From the NCBI RefSeq assembly GCF_900130005.1, contig NZ_FQXP01000003.1, forward strand, positions 868,001-932,000: DNA of 64,000 bases. The letters run 5' to 3'. This document shows, piece after piece, positions 1 through 6,316 of the stretch. Origin of the DNA: Clostridium collagenovorans DSM 3089 (GTDB lineage Bacteria > Bacillota > Clostridia > Clostridiales > Clostridiaceae). The number at the start of each line of letters is the position of its first letter. Position 1 is the stretch's first letter. Below the pieces are notes generated by a model. The model was not told the DNA's origin, did not search any database, and saw only the letters and a program-made list of their open reading frames with translations. Position numbers and translations under genes: made by a program.

Positions 1-620
1 CTGCCTGTTAAGGTATCTACAGTGTAATCAATCATAGATGCTTCAATAAAAAACCATATGGTATCATTGCTATCTTCTTCAAAATCTACAACTCCAACAG
101 GCTTTAATTTTAGAAGTCTTATATCTTCTAACATATTTATTTCATTTCTCATTTTCATCCATTCTAACTTAGTTTGATGCGAATTATATATTGCTTCACT
201 GATACAATCCGAAGCAATATTCATATCTCCTTTAGTCCACGCTCCTTGTACCCTATAAAATACCTCTTCTGCCCTTTTTCTTATACTCTTATAATCCCAA
301 GTGCAATCCTCTTTGCTAAGGTTACTCATGAACTCCTTACTTTTCTTTCTTTTAAAACTTATTCTTACTTTATAAACTATAGTAGTTCCTGATACAAGCA
401 CAGTCATCCATATAAAGCTCATTACATTACTAAGCGGAGTCCCTTTTGTACTACTTCCTCTACTTGAGGAATGACTACTAGAAGAAGAGCTACTTCCTCC
501 ACCTCCGCCGCCACCGCCGCCTCCACCTCCTCCTGCTCTTGCAAGAACCACTGAAGAACTCTGTATTATAAGACATGTTAATATACTCATAATTATTAAT
601 GCTTTTCTATATTTTTTCAT
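1..620 (-). CDS. Secreted or membrane Tim44-like domain protein, 3' truncated by window edge
   Basis: The reading frame opens at an ATG at 618-620 behind a GGGG-containing ribosome site and runs without a stop to the window edge, so the C-terminus is missing. The N-terminus is a signal peptide ending near VVLARA. It is followed by 13 consecutive glycines and 7 serines, then a Ser-rich linker, a hydrophobic segment (roughly residues 65-82) and a soluble domain resembling the downstream neighbour. That domain looks like the Tim44-like fold of bacterial proteins with a Gly-rich export region. The protein is a tandem paralogue of the next gene, 64 bases away on the same strand. The molecular function is unknown. 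Family assignment rests on the layout and the pattern KAEEVFYRVQ-like helix shared by both copies. Confidence 0.75.
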   Translation of the reverse strand, partial: MKKYRKALIIMSILTCLIIQSSSVVLARAGGGGGGGGGGGGGSSSSSSSHSSSRGSSTKGTPLSNVMSFIWMTVLVSGTTIVYKVRISFKRKKSKEFMSNLSKEDCTWDYKSIRKRAEEVFYRVQGAWTKGDMNIASDCISEAIYNSHQTKLEWMKMRNEINMLEDIRLLKLKPVGVVDFEEDSNDTIWFFIEASMIDYTVDTLTG

Positions 621-684
621 CCTTTTTCCCCTAAATTAAAACGTATTTTAGATTTGTTTCCAAATATACACATATAAGTTTTTA

Positions 685-1434
685 TCACAATTTAATATTT
701 TTAAAAGCGTGCTCTTTAATTTCATCAGTCTGTAGTATTTCATCTAATATCCAAGTATCAGAATTCCTTATAAATTTCCAATATTCTTGAAATATGCCTG
801 TTGTATTTCCATTTCTTTTTATTTTTCCTTGTACATTATCTATATCATAGTCCTTCATTGAAGCCTTAATAAGAAACCAAATACTATCACCTACATCATC
901 CTTACAGTCAGTAACTGATATTGGCTCTATTTTTAAAAGTCTGATGTCATCTATAAAATTTGCCTTTCCCATCAGTGTCATGAACCTCAATGAATCATTA
1001 TGTCTATAATATATCTTATTGCTTATGCAGTCTCTTGCCATGTCCATATTTTGCATTTGCCAAGCCTCTTGCACTCTATAAAACACTTCTGCTACTCGCC
1101 CTTCTATCTCATCATAATCCCAATCCTTATCTTCATTGCTTAGCTCTTCTATAAATTCCTTTCCTTCTTCTGCTCTCCTTTTCATATTAACTCTATAAAG
1201 CAAGCCTGGAACGGCAATTGCAACCATTATAACTATAAAAAGTTTTATTTGTTCTGGAGAGCCAAGCTGCCCTCTTCTCCTTAAAGAACTGTATCTTCTT
1301 GAAGATGAACTACTTCCACCACCTCCACCACCTCCACCACCGCCGCCTGCTCTTGCAAGAACCAATGGGGAACTTTGAACTAAAAGACATATTGAAACCG
1401 CTAATATTGTAAGTAACTTTCTACATTTTTTCAT
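685..1434 (-). CDS. Tim44-like domain membrane protein with poly-Gly/Ser linker
   Basis: This 249-residue protein has an N-terminal signal sequence (LLTILAVSICLLVQ, cleavage near LARA), then 11 glycines, 5 serines and an Arg/Ser stretch. A membrane segment follows at about residues 66-82 (IKLFIVIMVAIAVPGLLY), then a soluble C-terminal domain of about 150 residues. The helix containing EVFYRVQEAWQ and the segment SNKIYYRH are typical of the bacterial Tim44-like (NTF2-like fold) family. The upstream gene is a close paralogue, so the pair probably arose by tandem duplication. The function of this family in Firmicutes is not established. The soluble domain probably sits on one side of the membrane and binds a partner, but that is inference. 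Confidence 0.75.
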   Translation of the reverse strand: MKKCRKLLTILAVSICLLVQSSPLVLARAGGGGGGGGGGGSSSSSRRYSSLRRRGQLGSPEQIKLFIVIMVAIAVPGLLYRVNMKRRAEEGKEFIEELSNEDKDWDYDEIEGRVAEVFYRVQEAWQMQNMDMARDCISNKIYYRHNDSLRFMTLMGKANFIDDIRLLKIEPISVTDCKDDVGDSIWFLIKASMKDYDIDNVQGKIKRNGNTTGIFQEYWKFIRNSDTWILDEILQTDEIKEHAFKNIKL

Positions 1435-1526
1435 TTCACTAAATACCTCTACATAAATTAATTACTCAATTTCCATTCTTCTTTATGTTATTTTAGTAAA
1501 ATATTTTCTAAGTTTTATATTATTGT

Positions 1527-2084
1527 TTATAACTTATTTATTTTATCTATTAGTTTTTTGTATACTTCCTGCATGTGTGGCTCTGTACTACTACTTATGA
1601 CTTCATTGATAGGAATCCATTTTACCCCACTATTTTCATCCTCTTTTACTTTAAGAGTTTCTTTTTCCTCAGCTTGCAATAAAAAAGTAACTGATAAGTG
1701 TAAATGTGCTGATACATATTTACCTCTTTTCATGTGTCCCACAACAGGTAATACCTCTATAGAGAATATATTTTTTATAATAGGCTCCACCTTTGTTACA
1801 CCTGTTTCTTCCTTAGCTTCTCTTATTGCAACTGCAAGTAAATCTTCTTCTTCATCAGCATGTCCACCAACCCATGACCATGAATTATATATATTATGAT
1901 AAACCATTAAAACTTTATCTCTATCCTTATTTACTATAAAAGCTGAACTAGTTACATGGGCAATTTCATTTTGTCTACTTAAAATGTCTTTGAAATTCTC
2001 TATGAAATATATTAGTCTTTCTTTATCCTTCAGTTCTTGATTATTGAGAGGCTTATATGATTTTATTTCTTCTATCCAACTCAT
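1527..2084 (-). CDS. Nudix hydrolase
   Basis: The 185-residue protein carries a complete Nudix box, reading G-H-A-D then five residues, and REAKEETGV with the metal-binding glutamates. The GGHADEEED and REAKEETG segments lie near residues 74-97. Nudix enzymes hydrolyse nucleoside diphosphates linked to another moiety. The substrate cannot be read from the sequence. The N-terminal 50 residues are an extension seen in many clostridial stand-alone Nudix proteins. The gene appears monocistronic: it is oriented with the Tim44-like genes, but 92 bases separate it from them. The start ATG at 2084 follows an AAAGGAGAT ribosome site. Confidence 0.85.
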   Translation of the reverse strand: MSWIEEIKSYKPLNNQELKDKERLIYFIENFKDILSRQNEIAHVTSSAFIVNKDRDKVLMVYHNIYNSWSWVGGHADEEEDLLAVAIREAKEETGVTKVEPIIKNIFSIEVLPVVGHMKRGKYVSAHLHLSVTFLLQAEEKETLKVKEDENSGVKWIPINEVISSSTEPHMQEVYKKLIDKINKL

Positions 2085-2205
2085 ATTATCTCCTTTTACT
2101 AAAATAAAGTTCTTTAAACATCTTAACTTTTAGTTTTTAAGTTATACATCTTTATTTTACTTCCTTTTTTATAAAATATCAATTTACATAGTTATTATAA
2201 TAAAA

Positions 2206-2286
2206 AAGAGACTATTTTAATTTTAAAAAATCTTATTTTAGTTTACTATGACCTAAAATAAGATTTTATAATTAATCTAGTCTCTT
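2206..2286 (-). terminator. Nested long hairpin terminator after the ABC operon
   Basis: Two nested perfect inverted repeats are visible: an outer 9-base arm pair (2206-2214 with 2278-2286) and an inner 15-base pair (2227-2241 with 2253-2267). In minus-strand orientation the outer arm is followed by a T-run (complement of 2202-2207). It lies just downstream of the ABC ATPase stop codon at 2295. The size, about 80 bases, is larger than a standard terminator. Confidence 0.75.
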
Positions 2287-2294
2287 AACTATTA

Positions 2295-2963
2295 CTATAT
2301 AAGTTTTATTATATTTTCTCTATTATCATATAAGTTTTCCTTAAAAACACCTTTTATTTTAACTGGTGATTCCCCTAAAACATAAATGTTATCATTAAAA
2401 AATATGGCCTCATCTACATCATGAGTTACAAAAATTACTGTTCTATTCTCATTTTTTAATAAGGTCTTAAAGCAATTCATTATGCTTATTTTATTTTTAA
2501 TATCTATGGACTTAAAGGGCTCATCCATTATTATTACCTTGGAAGGTTTTGCAAAGGCCCTTGCTATGTTTATTCTTTGTCGCATTCCACCACTTAAACT
2601 TTGAGGATATTGATTTTCATAATTATCCATATCAACTTTTTTTAAAAGTTCTTTCAACTCATAGTTTACTTGCTCTTTCTCATAAAAGTTCTTTAATATA
2701 AGTGATAAGTTTTCACCCACTGTAAGCCAATCTATTAACCTATCCTCCTGAAATATGTAACTTATATCCTGCTTATCTATGCCTATAATTTCTCCACTAT
2801 CTTTTTCTACTAGACTTGCAATAATATTAAGCAGCGTACTTTTACCACAACCAGACTTTCCTATTATAGAATTCACTTTATTACTTTTAAAGCTTATATT
2901 GAAATTTTTAAATATAAGGTTTTTTCCATAACTTTTATTTAACTCACATATCTTTATATCCAT
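2295..2963 (-). CDS. ABC transporter ATP-binding protein, NitT/TauT (SsuB-like) family
   Basis: The protein has Walker A (GKSGCGKST), the Q-loop (FQEDRLIDW), the ABC signature (LSGGMRQR), Walker B (VIIMDEP) and the switch His in FVTHD. The layout and length (222 residues) match the SsuB/TauB/ThiZ group that energises import of sulfonates, nitrate-type anions or pyrimidine precursors. I place the start at the ATG 2961-2963, which overlaps the permease stop by one base (TAATG) and has AGGTGG eight bases upstream. A GTG at 2975 in the same frame would add four residues and lacks a good ribosome site. It is the last gene of a three-gene operon in the order binding protein, permease, ATPase. Confidence 0.9.
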   Translation of the reverse strand: MDIKICELNKSYGKNLIFKNFNISFKSNKVNSIIGKSGCGKSTLLNIIASLVEKDSGEIIGIDKQDISYIFQEDRLIDWLTVGENLSLILKNFYEKEQVNYELKELLKKVDMDNYENQYPQSLSGGMRQRINIARAFAKPSKVIIMDEPFKSIDIKNKISIMNCFKTLLKNENRTVIFVTHDVDEAIFFNDNIYVLGESPVKIKGVFKENLYDNRENIIKLI

Positions 2964-3718
2964 TAATTTTTCCACCTAAATGCTCTTTTCTCTATAATTT
3001 TTTGAAGTTTGTCTAATAAAAATGATATAAAAGCTATTATTATTATCCATGCAAAAATACCTGAAGTATTAAAATTTATTTTTTCCAACTGAATAACAGT
3101 GCCCATACCATAGGTTGGTTGTCCATAAACCTCCCCTGCTACTACTACCTTTAAAGCTAAAGAAAAGGTTGAAAGCATTATTCCTACTATTTGAAACTTA
3201 ATTGCTGGAAAATACACCTTTAATATTTTATCCTTAATATTAAAATTATAGATTTGCGTCATTTGTAGCAGTTTCTTATCTAAATTTAAAATTGCACTTA
3301 CAACAGCATCATAAAATATAGGAAACACTATGGCGAAGCCTACTATAAATGGTGTATCATTTTTATTAAACCATATTATAGCTAAAACTACTAATATCAT
3401 AGTTGGTATAGACATAACTAGAGAATTTATTGGTTTTAAAAAATTCCTAAAGAAATTACTAAAGGAAGCTAAGACTCCTAATAAAATAGCCATGATTAGC
3501 GCTACTATAAAACTCAGTACAGCTCTGCTCATTGAACTATATATATGAAAAATAAACTTTTCATCTGTAATTGTATATTTTATACTCTTACCCACCTCTC
3601 CCAAGGTGGGTAAGTATATATTGTTATTTATGCTTAAGGCTATTACTTCCCATAAAACAAGCAAAATTATAATTGATAAAAATACCTGAAATTTATCTTT
3701 CCATAAATATTCCTTCAT
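2963..3718 (-). CDS. ABC transporter permease, NitT/TauT (SsuC-like) family
   Basis: This 251-residue protein has about six hydrophobic segments and the EAA-type loop of binding-protein-dependent permeases around residues 150-170 (KLLQMTQIYNFNIKDKILKV region). It matches the SsuC/TauC/ThiX permease class. The gene overlaps the 3' end of the binding-protein gene by 26 bases. Its ribosome site AGGAGG lies inside that gene about ten bases before the ATG, so translation is likely coupled. It overlaps the ATPase gene by one base at the other end. The substrate is unknown. Confidence 0.88.
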   Translation of the reverse strand: MKEYLWKDKFQVFLSIIILLVLWEVIALSINNNIYLPTLGEVGKSIKYTITDEKFIFHIYSSMSRAVLSFIVALIMAILLGVLASFSNFFRNFLKPINSLVMSIPTMILVVLAIIWFNKNDTPFIVGFAIVFPIFYDAVVSAILNLDKKLLQMTQIYNFNIKDKILKVYFPAIKFQIVGIMLSTFSLALKVVVAGEVYGQPTYGMGTVIQLEKINFNTSGIFAWIIIIAFISFLLDKLQKIIEKRAFRWKN

Positions 3719-4688
3719 CAGGTAAAGCTCCTCCTACAGAACTAGGGTCAATCTCTAACAACTTTTTATAATAATTTTTATAATCATCCTTTGAGTCTTT
3801 TATATCTACAAATCCTATATTAGCTCTTTCCATTGCCTTAGGTATCATAACCTTGTCTGTAGATACACCTATTTCTTCACTGTAATTTCCTAATTCCTCT
3901 TTATTTTCATTAGCCCATTTAGTACCATTAGCAACTTCCTTTAAAAAGTCATTTATAAACTTCTTATTCTCATCTAAAAAGCTCTTTTTAACAATAATAG
4001 TGGATTGAGGGTAACCGTTTTTAGAATTATTTAATTCTTTCCACTCATCATTTAAATTCTTAACTATCTTTACCTCTGGCTTTTTAGTCATTAATGCACT
4101 TAATGCTGGTTCTGGCACTACAGCTATCTTTTCTTTCCCAGCTACTATAGTAGGTACTAATTCTGAAGCTGCATTTAAATAATTAAAGGTAACATCTTTA
4201 TCAGCTTCTAAGCCTCTTTCCTTAAATATACTCTTTGTTATTATATCTGGAGTAAGACCTCTTCCTATATTTGCTATAGTTTTTCCATTTAAATCCTCAT
4301 AATCCTTTATTTCCTCTGTTGAAACTAAGTATAAAGAACCAAAGCCTACAGTTCCTGCAATCTCATAATTCTTAGTTTTATTATAAGCTATAGCTGCCAT
4401 ATTAGAAGGTACTACAGCTATGTCGGCTTCTTCCTTCATAACAGCAGTTGAAAGATTTTCAGGTGTCTTCTCAATACTGTACTCTACTTTATAATTTTTC
4501 CCTATTTCAGGTTTTTCTTTAACTAGCTTTGCCATTGCTATTGAAGGCAAACCATCTGGCATAACTACCTTAACAGACTTTTCTTCCTTATTTTCTTCCT
4601 TTGCTGTCTTATTGGATCCACATCCTAATAAAAGTCCTGTAGACATAACTCCTACGATTATTAATGACGTAATTCTCTTAAAATTCAT
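3693..4688 (-). CDS. ABC transporter substrate-binding lipoprotein, NitT/TauT-like
   Basis: The N-terminus is a lipoprotein signal with a lipobox ending LLLGCGSN, so Cys23 is the predicted lipidated residue. The mature part, 331 residues in total, begins with a KVVMPDGLPSIAMAKL strand typical of NMT1/ThiY/SsuA-like type II periplasmic-binding folds. Each paired strand (DIAVVPSNMAAIAY, KIAVVPEPALSAL) fits that fold. It is the first gene of the ABC operon and defines the substrate, which I cannot determine. Candidates from the family are sulfonates, nitrate-type ions or thiamine precursors. No riboswitch is visible in front of it, which argues mildly against a thiamine role. Confidence 0.88.
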   Translation of the reverse strand: MNFKRITSLIIVGVMSTGLLLGCGSNKTAKEENKEEKSVKVVMPDGLPSIAMAKLVKEKPEIGKNYKVEYSIEKTPENLSTAVMKEEADIAVVPSNMAAIAYNKTKNYEIAGTVGFGSLYLVSTEEIKDYEDLNGKTIANIGRGLTPDIITKSIFKERGLEADKDVTFNYLNAASELVPTIVAGKEKIAVVPEPALSALMTKKPEVKIVKNLNDEWKELNNSKNGYPQSTIIVKKSFLDENKKFINDFLKEVANGTKWANENKEELGNYSEEIGVSTDKVMIPKAMERANIGFVDIKDSKDDYKNYYKKLLEIDPSSVGGALPDEGIFMER

Positions 4689-4923
4689 TGAATTTCCTCC
4701 CCAATTTTTATGTAAGTCATAATCAAGATTACTTCTTTTGTTGTAAAATCTACATTATTACTTTATTATTTTATCTTGCATGTATATTATACTACCTTAA
4801 TTGTAAAATGTTAAATATTAATAGTAATTAGAAAAATTTTATAGCTATATTATATTTTCCTTGCTAATATTTGGTATATAAAATTACTTAGAGGTGATTT
4901 ATGTAATATATGTTCTTCCTAAT

Positions 4924-4970
4924 AAAAAAACCTATAGAATAGACTTCTTTTATTTCGTCTACTCTACAGG
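4924..4970 (-). terminator. Terminator after yidC
   Basis: A 14-base stem (4931-4944 with 4957-4970, including two G-U pairs) is followed on the minus strand by a run of seven T. It lies 39 bases past the stop of the YidC gene. Confidence 0.8.
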
Positions 4971-5008
4971 TTATATCTCAAGAAAATTCTCTCAACAAAT
5001 CTTTTATA

Positions 5009-5650
5009 TTAAGCTGCAACTTTATTTTTAGAATAAATTCTATACCCAATTTCCTCTATTAAAGAAAATAAACTACTACTTATAAAGTATAACCCTAAAG
5101 CAACGGGAGTTTTCATTGTAAACATTAGACCTATAAATATAGTTGAAATCATATTGGCTTTATTTAAAGCAGCTTTACCCTTTACATTAAAGTAAGGTAT
5201 ATATGAAATTAGATTTGGTGCTAACATAGTTAACACATATATTATAGGTACTATAAAATAATTATCGTGAAGGCCTAAGGAACTTACCCAAGGTATTAAA
5301 ATACTTCCTGAAGATATATTGAGATTTGAAAATACATTGAATAAAGCGTATATAATTGGCAGTTGAATAAACATACCTAAGCATCCACTTAAATTCTTCA
5401 TACTTTCCTTGCTATATTCCTGAAGCCTCTTATCAAGTTCCCTTGAATTATTTTTATACTTTGCTTTTATTTTTTCAATTTCCATCGGTGCTTGTTGTTG
5501 CTTCTCTATGGATTTTTTTTGTTTCAATGATAAAGGTAATAAGCATATTTTTATTACTAAAGTAAGTATAACTATTGCAATTCCTAAATCTCCTGTAAAA
5601 CTAATTAAGATATCTAATATTCCTTTTAATATATTTATAATGATGTCCAT
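5009..5650 (-). CDS. yidC: YidC/Oxa1 family membrane protein insertase
   Basis: The 213-residue protein matches the conserved YidC/Oxa1 core. It has an early membrane segment, the pattern TLVIKICLLPLSLKQKKS at its end, a charged cytoplasmic helical hairpin (about residues 45-85) with KYKN and LQEYSKE motifs, and then GCLGMFIQLPIIYALF. Gram-positive YidC proteins lack the large periplasmic domain of E. coli YidC, as here. No lipoprotein signal is present. The usual housekeeping copy lies beside rpmH-rnpA, which is absent here, so this is likely an additional paralogue. It follows a 75-residue membrane protein by 44 bases and probably shares its transcript. Confidence 0.9.
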   Translation of the reverse strand: MDIIINILKGILDILISFTGDLGIAIVILTLVIKICLLPLSLKQKKSIEKQQQAPMEIEKIKAKYKNNSRELDKRLQEYSKESMKNLSGCLGMFIQLPIIYALFNVFSNLNISSGSILIPWVSSLGLHDNYFIVPIIYVLTMLAPNLISYIPYFNVKGKAALNKANMISTIFIGLMFTMKTPVALGLYFISSSLFSLIEEIGYRIYSKNKVAA

Positions 5651-5694
5651 CTTATTCTCTCCTTATTTTTAAAATATCTAAACATCATTATAAA

Positions 5695-5922
5695 TTAAAA
5701 TAAACTACAGTATCTCCAAATATCATACTTAAAATAACTAAAGCACTGTCTAGGGGTTAGCTTCTCTAAATAAGCATAATTTTTAAATTCTACTTCTACA
5801 AAAATACCTAGCTTTACTCTTAATATATTTTCTTTTAAAAAATATGATATATATATCAAAAATGCGCTTGTAAATGTAATAAGCATGAACATTTGTATTA
5901 AACTAAGCATATCTATTTTCAT
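5695..5922 (-). CDS. Small single-span membrane protein upstream of yidC
   Basis: I do not recognise this 75-residue protein. It has one strong hydrophobic stretch at about residues 7-27 (SLIQMFMLITFTSAFLIYIS), then a basic and aromatic tail ending in KYDIWRYCSLF. An excellent AAAGGAGG ribosome site precedes the ATG, which supports a real gene. Its position directly before the YidC paralogue suggests a joint transcript and possibly a substrate or partner of that insertase, which is inference. Confidence 0.6.
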   Translation of the reverse strand: MKIDMLSLIQMFMLITFTSAFLIYISYFLKENILRVKLGIFVEVEFKNYAYLEKLTPRQCFSYFKYDIWRYCSLF

Positions 5923-6057
5923 AACTAACCTCCTTTACATAAATTTTAATTTTATCTCATTATATAGTAAGACATTTCCTTAGTCAACAAAATTAATGCT
6001 CTACTACTTTTGTCAAAAATTTCTTTGTAAAAAGTATTATTTTGCCTAAAATATTTA

Positions 6058-6086
6058 TTGACAATTATTCAACTTAAGTATATCAT
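6058..6086 (+). promoter_or_regulatory. Sigma-A type promoter of the Mn2+ riboswitch transcript
   Basis: TTGACA at 6058-6063 is followed by a 17-base spacer and TATCAT at 6081-6086. A start near 6093 would place the riboswitch at the very 5' end of the transcript. Confidence 0.75.
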
Positions 6087-6111
6087 AATATTAAATTCAA
6101 TATTGCTTTCC

Positions 6112-6216
6112 ATATTAAAAGGGAGTAGTTTTAAGTATAATATCAACATCGCGGTTAACTTATGTTGCCTGGTATTATACACCATGAACATATAATGGTT
6201 ACAAGACTTTTAATAT
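6112..6216 (+). promoter_or_regulatory. Manganese-sensing yybP-ykoY riboswitch
   Basis: The sequence shows the conserved GGGAGTAG entry of the yybP-ykoY aptamer just inside a closing stem (6113-6121 with 6207-6215). Two hairpin arms follow, the second leading into ACAAGACTTTT, which also matches the class. Members of this class bind Mn2+ and switch on manganese or divalent-cation export genes. The 3' half of the closing stem is shared with the terminator arm that follows, so metal-stabilised aptamer folding should prevent termination. The controlled gene is the cation ATPase at 6317. Confidence 0.88.
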
Positions 6217-6262
6217 AATCTTAGTAAGATCCTGAGGTTATATTAAAGGTCTTGTTTTTTTT
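6201..6262 (+). terminator. Riboswitch-controlled intrinsic terminator
   Basis: An 18-base stem (6201-6218 with 6238-6255, one G-U pair) is followed by eight T. Its 5' arm overlaps the closing stem of the preceding aptamer, which is the layout of a transcriptional ON switch. Confidence 0.88.
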
Positions 6263-6316
6263 ATACCTCACCTTCTTACTAAAGTGCAAAATTATATTAA
6301 AGAAGGAGATTTTATT

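Noticed and set aside
2963..2975. GTG start of the ABC ATPase gene at 2975
   Set aside because: The ATG at 2963 has AGGTGG at good spacing and a coupled TAATG overlap with the permease stop, so the longer start is unlikely.
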